From Bradyrhizobium jicamae (lineage in GTDB: Bacteria > Pseudomonadota > Alphaproteobacteria > Rhizobiales > Xanthobacteraceae): a DNA stretch of 64,000 nucleotides. This document shows positions 51,825 to 59,193 of the stretch, in pieces. Each line of letters opens with the position of its first letter. Positions within the stretch are counted from its first letter, which is position 1. The notes under the pieces are model-generated. The model saw only the letters and a program-made list of their open reading frames with translations, did not search any database and was not told the origin of the DNA. The stretch is from contig NZ_LLXZ01000191.1 in the NCBI RefSeq assembly GCF_001440395.1, positions 1 to 64,000 on the forward strand, written 5' to 3'. Made by a program: the position numbers and the translations under genes.

Positions 51825-53687
51825 TCATCCGGCACAGCCGATCCAGTCGGTTGACGTATCGCTGTCCAGTGTTGCCACCGCGCTTGCACGCCGTGTCAGC
51901 ACCGCGCGCTGGTTGATGTAGCCCTTGTCGGTGATTTCGCCGCCATCGACGGAGGCGATCTCGGCCAGCAGCAGCGCCCGCGTCGCGTGGCCTGACGAGT
52001 TTCCGCTCTGCGCCTTCAGCTTCGCAAGGCCCTGCGCGATCGCACCGCGAACCTTGTCGTGGCCGATCACGTCTTTCACATCGGCATTGTCTGATAGTCC
52101 GGCATGCGCCCGGCAGGCCGCGACGTTCGGAAATACCAGGAAGCGAACCTCGTCGCCGCCGTGGCCGGTGACCACAATATCCTGCGCCAGCGGCGCGAGA
52201 GCCGCGATGCCGGCAACGCGCAAGGTGCCGACGTTGACCCAGGTGCCGGAATTGAGCTTGAAATCCTCGGCGACGCGGCCGTCGAAGAACAGTCCGAGTT
52301 CGGGGTGCGCCGGATCGGCAAAGGTGACGGCGTCGCCGATCAGATAGAACCCTTCGGCATCGAATGCCTGCGCGGTCAGCTCAGGTGCTTTCCAATAGCC
52401 GGGCGTGACATTCGGGCCGCGCACCCTCACCTCCAGCTTGTCGCCCGAGGGCACCAGCTTCAGTTCGGTGCCGGGGATCGGCACGCCGATATTGCCGGAA
52501 CGTTTTGCGAGGAAATGGCAATCGGTCGCCAGCGGTGACGTCTCGGTCGAGCCCCAGGCCGACACCATCGGCAGCGCGCGGCCGACCGTCCTGATCGAGA
52601 GTTCCTCCAGCGCGTCCCAGAGATTTTGCGGTAATGCAGCGCCGGCGTAGAAGGCGAACTTGACCTCGCTGAAGAATTTCGTCCGCAATGCCTCATCGCC
52701 GCGCAGCGCCGCGATCAGCATGTCAAAACCGCGCGGCACGTTGAAATAGACCGTGGGCATCACGCTGCGCAGATTGGCGAGCGACGTTGCGAACAGCCCG
52801 GGCGCGGGCTTGCCGCCATCGACGTAAAGCGTGCCGCCGTTGCGCAGCACGAGGTTGAAATTGTGGTTGGCGCCGAAGGTGTGGCTCCAGGGCAGCCAGT
52901 CGAGGATCACGAGGTTGTCGCCACCATCTTCGAGGAACGTCCACGTCTGCGCCTTGGCCTGCTGGCTCGAAGTCAGCATGCGCTGGGTGTTGATGACGGC
53001 CTTTGGCGTGCCGGTCGAGCCCGAAGTGAACAGGAATTTTGCAATCGTATCCGGCGTGATCGCCGCAAAGGCTGTTGCGACCTCTGATGTTTCGGGGGTA
53101 GCCGCGATGGTGCGGAACGGAATTGCATTGATGTCGCCGGCATCGCCGCTGACGATCACGGCGGAATGCAGCGGCGCGATCGCCGCCAACGCCGTCGCGA
53201 ACGGCTTGGCGCCGGAAACATAGATCGCGCCCGGCCCGAGCAGTGTGATCATGCTCTTGAGCTTGTCGAAATCTTTGGACATCAACGAATAGGCCGGCGA
53301 GATCGCGGCCGAGGGCACGCCCACGTGCTGGGCTGCCAGCGCGAACAGCGCGTGCTCGACGCTATTGTCGGACAGGATCACCAGCGGACGCTCGGCGCTG
53401 AGGCCTTGCGCCAGAATCCACGCGGCCGCCGAGCGCACCTGCTTCAACGCGTCCTTGTAGGTGACCGTCGTCCACGGCGCATCGGCGCTGGCTCGGTCGG
53501 CGAGAAAGATCCGGTCCGGCGCCCGCTGCGCCCAGTGCTCCAGCCAGTCGCCGATGCAGCGTGCGCTCGCTCCGAGCGGCGTCGTGGATTTCAGGATAAT
53601 GCTGCCATCGCCCCGGCGATCGCTGGCGATCGCGGGCGTTGCGAAAAGATGTTGGGAATCGGCACCGCTGGTGGCGGCGATGGTCAT
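51825..53687 (-). CDS. feruloyl-CoA synthetase-type AMP-forming ligase
   Basis: Activates hydroxycinnamic acids to CoA thioesters. The 620-residue length and the motifs FTSGSTGTPKAVINT, LPWSHTFGANHNFNL, SAWGSTETSPLA and the C-terminal EITDKGYINQRAVL are typical of the feruloyl-CoA synthetase family. ATG 53687 has a strong AGGAGGGAA site upstream. It is divergent from a CouR-like MarR gene with a perfect palindrome between them. No enoyl-CoA hydratase/lyase (ech) gene is in the window, so side-chain removal must be encoded elsewhere. Confidence 0.9.
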   Translation of the reverse strand: MTIAATSGADSQHLFATPAIASDRRGDGSIILKSTTPLGASARCIGDWLEHWAQRAPDRIFLADRASADAPWTTVTYKDALKQVRSAAAWILAQGLSAERPLVILSDNSVEHALFALAAQHVGVPSAAISPAYSLMSKDFDKLKSMITLLGPGAIYVSGAKPFATALAAIAPLHSAVIVSGDAGDINAIPFRTIAATPETSEVATAFAAITPDTIAKFLFTSGSTGTPKAVINTQRMLTSSQQAKAQTWTFLEDGGDNLVILDWLPWSHTFGANHNFNLVLRNGGTLYVDGGKPAPGLFATSLANLRSVMPTVYFNVPRGFDMLIAALRGDEALRTKFFSEVKFAFYAGAALPQNLWDALEELSIRTVGRALPMVSAWGSTETSPLATDCHFLAKRSGNIGVPIPGTELKLVPSGDKLEVRVRGPNVTPGYWKAPELTAQAFDAEGFYLIGDAVTFADPAHPELGLFFDGRVAEDFKLNSGTWVNVGTLRVAGIAALAPLAQDIVVTGHGGDEVRFLVFPNVAACRAHAGLSDNADVKDVIGHDKVRGAIAQGLAKLKAQSGNSSGHATRALLLAEIASVDGGEITDKGYINQRAVLTRRASAVATLDSDTSTDWIGCAG

Positions 53688-53739
53688 GGGCTTCCCTCCT
53701 GGCAGCCTCGAACGGGCTGGCTTGACGCTAATGTTGAGC

Positions 53740-53753
53740 ACAACAATTGTTGT
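53740..53753. promoter_or_regulatory. palindromic operator between feruloyl-CoA synthetase and MarR genes
   Basis: ACAACAATTGTTGT is a perfect 14-bp palindrome, and a further half-site GTCAACAACAATC follows at 53756. A palindrome of this form, in a divergent gap next to a CouR-like regulator, is a strong operator candidate. Confidence 0.75.
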
Positions 53754-53802
53754 CGTCAACAACAATCTTCCCCTTGAGCCCGCAAGGCGCTAGAAGGGAA
53801 GG

Positions 53803-54336
53803 ATGGCGAGGAACAGTCAGGCAGCCAGAATTACCAAGTCACGCGCCGGTATCCGGCCGCGCCCCGGCCGCACGCGAAGTGGAAACGGCAGCGTGCACAA
53901 CGATCTCATGAATGACGAGATCGGCCTCGACGCGCTGGCCGGTCACGCCGGCTACGCGGTGCGCCGCTTCCAGATCTGGATCTTTCAGGACTTTATTCGC
54001 ACGCTTGCCGCCGTCGACATCCGCCCGACGCAGTATTCGGTGATGACGGTGATCGGCGCCAACCCGGGCCTGAGCCAGATGGCAGTAGCAAAACGGCTCG
54101 GGATCGAGCGCGCCCGGCTGGTGCATCTCCTCGACAGCCTCGAACATCGCGATCTCGTCAGCCGCATCAAATCCGCCACCGACCGCCGCTCCCACGCGCT
54201 GCACCTGACCGCGCGAGGCCGGACGGCGCTGGCACAATTCAAGCGGCTCGCCGCCGAACACGAGCGCCATGTGGCCGAGAAGATCGGCAAGGAAAATCGG
54301 GAGCGGCTGCTGCAGATACTCTCTGCGTTCACCTGA
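53803..54336 (+). CDS. MarR-family regulator, CouR/FerR-like
   Basis: A 177-residue regulator with a basic N-terminal tail and the winged helix RPTQYSVMTVIGANPGLSQMAVAKRLGIERARLVHLLDSLEHRDLVSRIKSATDRRSHALHLTARG. Regulators of this type next to hydroxycinnamoyl-CoA ligase genes are repressors released by the CoA thioester product. ATG 53803 is used; ATG 53908 would drop the basic tail. Confidence 0.87.
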   Translation: MARNSQAARITKSRAGIRPRPGRTRSGNGSVHNDLMNDEIGLDALAGHAGYAVRRFQIWIFQDFIRTLAAVDIRPTQYSVMTVIGANPGLSQMAVAKRLGIERARLVHLLDSLEHRDLVSRIKSATDRRSHALHLTARGRTALAQFKRLAAEHERHVAEKIGKENRERLLQILSAFT

Positions 54337-54467
54337 TCGCCTCGCCCGGGACCGGACAGCCTAAATTTTAGGCAGCAGCGTGACCGCTACTACAACGCAG
54401 CGCACGTCCAATGACGTCATAAACGCATGAAATTACGTATCTATCTTTGAATGCCGGCCCGACCGGG

Positions 54468-54483
54468 CCATTGTACACAATGG
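54468..54483. promoter_or_regulatory. GntR-type operator upstream of atzF
   Basis: CCATTGT-AC-ACAATGG has 7-bp perfect arms. Its core TTGTACACAA fits the TNGTNNNACNA pattern of FadR-subfamily GntR regulators, and a FadR-subfamily GntR gene lies just past atzF. It is 54 bases before the atzF ATG and about 17 bases after a TTGAAT that could be the -35 box, so it would cover the -10 region. Confidence 0.65.
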
Positions 54484-54536
54484 CACATCGCTTGCTTCAC
54501 TTCCGGTAATCCTTGCTCGCTGGAGTTTTGCTCGCC

Positions 54537-56345
54537 ATGGGGTCCGACACGCCTGAAACCGTTGCCGACATCGTCGCCGCGCACCGCGCCGGCACCATGA
54601 CCCCGGCGCAAACCGTTGCCCGCTCCTACCAACGCATCCGCGACCACAACGATCCCGCCGTATTCATCAGCCTGCGCGACGAACAGGATACGCTCAGGGA
54701 AGCCGAAGTGCTGGCGAGCAAAGACGCGGCAGCACTGCCGCTGTTCGGCATCCCGGTCGCGGTAAAGGACAATATCGACGCGCTGGGTTTAGCGACCACG
54801 GCCGCCTGCCCCACCTTCTCCTATTCGCCGGCGCAGGATTCGACGGCGGTTAAAAAACTGCGCGCGGCCGGCGCGATCATCATCGGCAAGACCAATCTCG
54901 ACCAGTTCGCGACCGGCCTGGTCGGCGTCCGCTCGCCCTACGGCATTCCCGTCAATCCGGTGCGCGGCGATCTCGTTCCGGGCGGATCGAGTTCGGGATC
55001 GGCGGTCGCGGTTTCCGCCGGCCTGGTGCCGCTGGCGCTCGGCACCGACACCGCAGGGTCCGGCCGCGTACCGGCGATGCTCAACAACATCGTTGGCCTG
55101 AAGCCGAGCCTTGGGCTGATTTCCAACTCCGGACTTGTTCCGGCGTGCCGCACGCTGGACTGCATCTCGGTGTTCTCGCTCACCGTCGACGATGCGATGA
55201 CCGCGCTGACGGCGATGGCCGGCCCCGACGGCACCGATCCCTATTCGCGCGACCGGCCGCTGGCGCCGATATCGGCGTTTCCCGAAAAGCTCAGGCTCGG
55301 CGTACCGCGCAACGGCCAATTGATCTTCTTCGGCGACCGCGCCGCGGAGAAAGCCCACGGCGAAGCGCTCCAGCGCTGGACCCAGCTCGGCGCCACGCTG
55401 GTTGAGTTCGACCTCGAACCGTTTTATGAGACGGCGCGGCTGCTCTACGAGGGCCCCTGGGTCGCCGAGCGTTATCTCGTGATCCGCGATCTGCTGGCCT
55501 CTTCGCCGGATGCGATCCATCCGGTCACGCGCGAGATCACCGCGGCCGGCGCGCGTCTGACCGCCGCCGACACGTTTGCCTCGCTCTATCGGCTACAGGC
55601 GCTGCGGCGCGCGGCCGAACGCACCTTTGCCCATTTCGACGCGATGGTGCTGCCGACGGCGCCGACGGCCTATTCGACCGCGCAGGTGCTGGCCAATCCA
55701 ATCGAGCTCAACAGCCGGCTCGGCACCTACACCAATTTTGTCAATCTGCTCGACCTCTGCGGCCTGGCGTTGCCGGCCGCGATGCGCGGCGACGGCATTC
55801 CGTTCGGCATCACGCTGCTGGCGCCCGCGGGGCGCGACGCGCAGCTCGCCAGTATCGGGCGGGTGTTTCATGCCGACACCAAACTGGCGATGGGGGCCAG
55901 GAGTGCGATGCAGCCCGCGCTCGCCGCGTTGCCCGTCGGCGCAAGTGGTGACGAAATCATCATCGCCGTGGTCGGAGCACATCTCTCGGGCATGGCGCTC
56001 AACGGCGAACTGCAGGCGCTCGGCGCCCGCCTGCTCGAGGCGACCACGACCGCGCCGGATTACAAGCTCTACGCGCTCGACACGGTGCCGCCAAAACCCG
56101 GCATGCTGCGCGTGGATGCGGACGCGGGACATTCGATCAAGCTGGAACTCTGGGCATTGTCGGCGGCAGCGTTCGGCAAATTCGTCGCCGCGATCCCGCC
56201 GCCGCTCGGGATCGGCACAGTGCGGCTGGCTGATGGCAGAGGCGTGAAGGGATTTGTGGTCGAGCCCATCGCAACCGACGGCGCGCGCGATATTTCAGCA
56301 TACGGCGGCTGGCGGGCGTTCATGGCGGAGAAAGCGACGGTGTAG
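54537..56345 (+). CDS. atzF: allophanate hydrolase
   Basis: Hydrolyses allophanate to ammonia and CO2. The 602-residue protein is an amidase-signature enzyme (residues 1-440) with a C-terminal allophanate-hydrolase domain (460-602). The Ser-cisSer-Lys triad is K77 (AVKDN), serines 151-153 (GGSSSGSAVAVS) and S175 (DTAGSGRVPA). The C-terminal domain (IIIAVVGAHLSGMALNGELQALGARLLE, YKLYALDTVPPKPGM) separates it from other amidases. No urea carboxylase is adjacent, so allophanate probably arises from the AtzE reaction encoded nearby. Preceded by a GntR-type operator. Confidence 0.93.
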   Translation: MGSDTPETVADIVAAHRAGTMTPAQTVARSYQRIRDHNDPAVFISLRDEQDTLREAEVLASKDAAALPLFGIPVAVKDNIDALGLATTAACPTFSYSPAQDSTAVKKLRAAGAIIIGKTNLDQFATGLVGVRSPYGIPVNPVRGDLVPGGSSSGSAVAVSAGLVPLALGTDTAGSGRVPAMLNNIVGLKPSLGLISNSGLVPACRTLDCISVFSLTVDDAMTALTAMAGPDGTDPYSRDRPLAPISAFPEKLRLGVPRNGQLIFFGDRAAEKAHGEALQRWTQLGATLVEFDLEPFYETARLLYEGPWVAERYLVIRDLLASSPDAIHPVTREITAAGARLTAADTFASLYRLQALRRAAERTFAHFDAMVLPTAPTAYSTAQVLANPIELNSRLGTYTNFVNLLDLCGLALPAAMRGDGIPFGITLLAPAGRDAQLASIGRVFHADTKLAMGARSAMQPALAALPVGASGDEIIIAVVGAHLSGMALNGELQALGARLLEATTTAPDYKLYALDTVPPKPGMLRVDADAGHSIKLELWALSAAAFGKFVAAIPPPLGIGTVRLADGRGVKGFVVEPIATDGARDISAYGGWRAFMAEKATV

Positions 56346-56354
56346 CCGTCACTT

Positions 56355-56445
56355 CGTAGGGTGGGCAAAGCGAAGCGTGCCCACCATCCCATGCAAAGGT
56401 GGAAGATGGTGGGCACGGCGCTTGCGCGCCTTTGCCCACCCTACG
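56355..56445. repeat. dispersed palindromic repeat, family D
   Basis: cgtagggtgggcaaagcgaa at the left faces gcctttgcccaccctacg at the right, with gtgcccaccat and atggtgggcac inside. A full-length inverted repeat in the convergent gap between atzF and the GntR gene. Confidence 0.85.
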
Positions 56446-56454
56446 GTTTTGCGC

Positions 56455-57189
56455 CTACACCGACACCGCGTAAATCTCGTACTCTCCGCGCACCAGCTCG
56501 ATATGCGCGCGCATCGCGGCCGCGGCGCCCGCCTTGTCGCCGCGCATGATCGCAACCACGACGCGGTCGTGCTCGGCGTGCGATTTGGCGAGACGCCCGA
56601 GGTTGCGGAACTGGGCGCGGCGGAACGGCTGAACCCGCACCCGGGTCGCCAATGCCATCTCGGCGATGTAGCCGTTCTGCGAGCCGGCATAGATCGCGTT
56701 GTGGAAGCGCTCATTGACTGCGTGAAAACGCTCGGGATTGCCGGCATGGCTCAGCACGCGCAATTCCTCGTGGATCGCTTCCAGCTTCTGGCGATCTCCC
56801 GGCGGCATCCGCTCGGCGGCGAGCCCCGCGCACAGCGCTTCCAGCTCCGCCATCGCCTCGAACATTTCCGTTAAACGGTCCAGCGACGGCTGCGCCACCA
56901 CGGCGCCGCGATGGGCGCGCGCCTCGACCAGGCCGCTCGCCACCAATTGCCGCAGTGCTTCGCGCACCGGCGTGCGCGATACGGAAAAGCGCCGCGCGAT
57001 GTCGGTCTCGTCGAGCCCCGATCCCGGCGGCAGCACGCCGCGCACGATCTCGTCGGCGAGTTGCAGCCGCAGTTCTTCCGCGCGCGTGACCTTGTCCCGT
57101 AGCGGCGAAGGCCGATCGACGCGGCGGACCGCTGTCTCCGGCTGGGCGACGGCCTGCGATCCACGTGCCGGAAGATCATCAAGGCTCAT
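56455..57189 (-). CDS. GntR-family regulator, FadR subfamily (FCD domain)
   Basis: A 244-residue regulator. The winged helix is LRLQLADEIVRGVLPPGSGLDETDIARRFSVSRTPVREALRQLVASGLVEARAHRGAVV; the C-terminal FCD domain (MFEAMAELEALCAGLAAER, FHAVNERFHNAIYAGS, SHAEHDRVVVAIMRGD) has the histidines and aspartates that bind metal or ligand. It follows atzH by 2 bases, so it is co-transcribed with the amidohydrolase genes it probably controls. Confidence 0.9.
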   Translation of the reverse strand: MSLDDLPARGSQAVAQPETAVRRVDRPSPLRDKVTRAEELRLQLADEIVRGVLPPGSGLDETDIARRFSVSRTPVREALRQLVASGLVEARAHRGAVVAQPSLDRLTEMFEAMAELEALCAGLAAERMPPGDRQKLEAIHEELRVLSHAGNPERFHAVNERFHNAIYAGSQNGYIAEMALATRVRVQPFRRAQFRNLGRLAKSHAEHDRVVVAIMRGDKAGAAAAMRAHIELVRGEYEIYAVSV

Positions 57190-57191
57190 TG

Positions 57192-57584
57192 CTATTGCCC
57201 TTTCGGCTCGTCGATGACGCTGACATGCGCCGCGACGATCTTCCATCCTTCCGGAAACCGGACCCAGGTCTGCATCTGCCGACCTACTCTGCCCGGCGTG
57301 CTTTCGCGGTAGAACAGCGTCGAGGCGACGGCGGTATCGCGGCCATAGGTCGTGATGACAGTCTTGTCGGTTTTGCGCATCAGCCCGACCGGCGAACGCG
57401 CGGCGCGGAAGGCCATGATCTGCTCGTAGCCGTAGAGGTTTTCACCGATGCCATAGCGCAGCGTGCGGGGATCGTTGCGGAACAGCTCGTCGAGCACGGC
57501 GACGTCGTTAGACACCAGCGCCTTCTCGTAACGCTGGAACTGCGCGGTCACCTCGGCGAGCACGTCCGAAAGATCGATGTCCAT
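57192..57584 (-). CDS. atzH: AtzH-like SnoaL-fold protein
   Basis: A 130-residue protein of the DUF3225/SnoaL type. It has NDVAVLDELFRNDPRTLRYGIGENLYGYEQIMAFRAAR and WVRFPEGWKIVAAHVSVIDEP, as in AtzH of the cyanuric-acid pathway, which is linked to dehydrating or handling 1-carboxybiuret. It sits 2 bases after atzE and 2 bases before the GntR gene. The assignment rests on the family and on the atzG-atzE-atzH order. Confidence 0.85.
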   Translation of the reverse strand: MDIDLSDVLAEVTAQFQRYEKALVSNDVAVLDELFRNDPRTLRYGIGENLYGYEQIMAFRAARSPVGLMRKTDKTVITTYGRDTAVASTLFYRESTPGRVGRQMQTWVRFPEGWKIVAAHVSVIDEPKGQ

Positions 57585-57586
57585 CG

Positions 57587-58984
57587 TTACAATCCTCTCG
57601 GGATCGGCGCAGTGGCGACGCCGGCGCGCTCCAGCGCATGCGCAACGCGCAGCGCGATATCTTCCCGCCAGGGAGCGGCGATGATCTGCACGCCAATCGG
57701 CATCGGCACCAGCGGAACCGGCACCGCGACCACGGGCAGGCCGATGAACGAAATCGGCTGGGTGTGGATGCCGATATTGGCGCGCACCGGCAGCTCGACG
57801 CCGTCGAGCACGAAGTTCACCTGGCCCAGTTTCGGCGCGATGCAGGGCGTGGCGGGCGCGATGATCACATCCACCGACTTGAACAGCTCCAGCACCTTGG
57901 CGCGATACCAGCGGCGGAATTTCTGCGCACGATCGACCAGCGGCGCCGGCACCATCGCGCCGGCGATCAGGCGATCGCGCACCGCCGGATCGAAATCGTT
58001 CGGCCGCTTGCGCAGCCGGTCGAGATGCAGCGAAGCGCCCTCGGTGGTGGTGATCACGTAGGCCGCGGCGCGGGCGCGCGCGGCTTCGGGGATTTCGACC
58101 GTTTGCGTCGCGTTCAGGGCCCTGGCGACGCGCGCCACGGCCTCGACGGCTTCCGGAAAGACGTTCTTCTGAAAATATCCGCCGGCTACTGCGACCCGCA
58201 GGCCGTCGATGCCCTGGGCCAGCAGCGGCGTTACCGGCTCGACCGGCCGCGTCGTGCACGCCGCGTCATCGGCGTCCGGTCCCTGCATCGCGTCATAGGC
58301 CAGCGCGAGATCGCTGACGCTGCGCGCGAGCGGGCCGAGATGATCCAGGCTTGCGACAAAGGGAAACGAGCGGGCGCGCGACAGCCGGCCGTAGGTCGGC
58401 TTCAGACCAAAGGCGCCGCAGAACGACGACGGCACACGGATCGAGCCATTGGTATCCGACCCCAGCGCGATCGGAACAAGGCCGCCGCCGACCGCGCTGC
58501 CCGAGCCACCCGACGAGCCGCCGGTCATCCGCGTCGGATCATGCGGATTGCGCGACGGGCCGTCATGCACGTTCTCGCCGGTGAAGTCATAGGCGTATTC
58601 GCCCATGTTGAGCGCGCCGACCAGCACCGCGCCCTGCGCCTCCATGCGCTCGATCAGAGTGGCATCGCGCGTCGAGGGGGCGAGGTCGCGGTTGATCTTC
58701 GAACCGGCGCGGGTGGCAAGACCTTTCACGTCGAACAGGTTCTTCACCGCGAACGGCACGCCGGCCAGCGGGCCGACCTTTTCGCCGGCCGCGATCGCGA
58801 CATCGACCGCGCGGGCTTTTGCGCGCGCGCGCTCGGCGGTGACGTCCGTGAACGAGTTCAGCACGGAATCATGTTTGGCGATCCGCGCTAGCGCCGCCTC
58901 GGTCGCATCTAGCGCGGAAAGCTTGCCGTCCGTTACGGCCTGCGCGATTTGTTGGGCCGACAGCCCATCGGTGCTTACGGTCAT
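57587..58984 (-). CDS. atzE: AtzE-like amidase (1-carboxybiuret hydrolase)
   Basis: Amidase-signature hydrolase of 465 residues; in the cyanuric-acid pathway AtzE deaminates 1-carboxybiuret to 1,3-dicarboxyurea. The catalytic lysine is K81 (FAVKN), the cis-serine lies in TGGSSGGS (about 157-158) and the nucleophile is S181 (GSDTNGSIRVPSS). It needs AtzG, whose gene is directly upstream. No cyanuric acid hydrolase (atzD) or biuret hydrolase gene is present here, so the natural substrate could be another carboxylated urea derivative. Confidence 0.88.
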   Translation of the reverse strand: MTVSTDGLSAQQIAQAVTDGKLSALDATEAALARIAKHDSVLNSFTDVTAERARAKARAVDVAIAAGEKVGPLAGVPFAVKNLFDVKGLATRAGSKINRDLAPSTRDATLIERMEAQGAVLVGALNMGEYAYDFTGENVHDGPSRNPHDPTRMTGGSSGGSGSAVGGGLVPIALGSDTNGSIRVPSSFCGAFGLKPTYGRLSRARSFPFVASLDHLGPLARSVSDLALAYDAMQGPDADDAACTTRPVEPVTPLLAQGIDGLRVAVAGGYFQKNVFPEAVEAVARVARALNATQTVEIPEAARARAAAYVITTTEGASLHLDRLRKRPNDFDPAVRDRLIAGAMVPAPLVDRAQKFRRWYRAKVLELFKSVDVIIAPATPCIAPKLGQVNFVLDGVELPVRANIGIHTQPISFIGLPVVAVPVPLVPMPIGVQIIAAPWREDIALRVAHALERAGVATAPIPRGL

Positions 58985-58991
58985 GGTGCTA

Positions 58992-59174
58992 TCAGGCCGT
59001 GTAGACACTGGCCGGCTCGGTTTCATCCGGCAGCGGGAATTCATCGACCAGCCGCGCCAGCCTCAGCGACACTTCGAGATTGGCGCGCACCGCCGGCCGC
59101 CAGGCCTCTTCGACCGGGAGCGCCAGCGCTTTCGCAACGGCATTGATGTAATCGTCCAGGGGTTCGGCAGCCAT
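58992..59174 (-). CDS. atzG: AtzG-like subunit (DUF4089)
   Basis: A 60-residue protein (MAAEPLDDYINAVAKALALPVEEAWRPAVRANLEVSLRLARLVDEFPL) matching the small AtzG subunit that forms a heterotetramer with AtzE, like GatC with GatA. ATG 59174 is used; TTG 59189 is an alternative. It ends 7 bases before atzE and begins 19 bases after the ABC ATPase gene. Confidence 0.88.
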   Translation of the reverse strand: MAAEPLDDYINAVAKALALPVEEAWRPAVRANLEVSLRLARLVDEFPLPDETEPASVYTA

Positions 59175-59193
59175 TTTGCTCGTACTCAACTTT

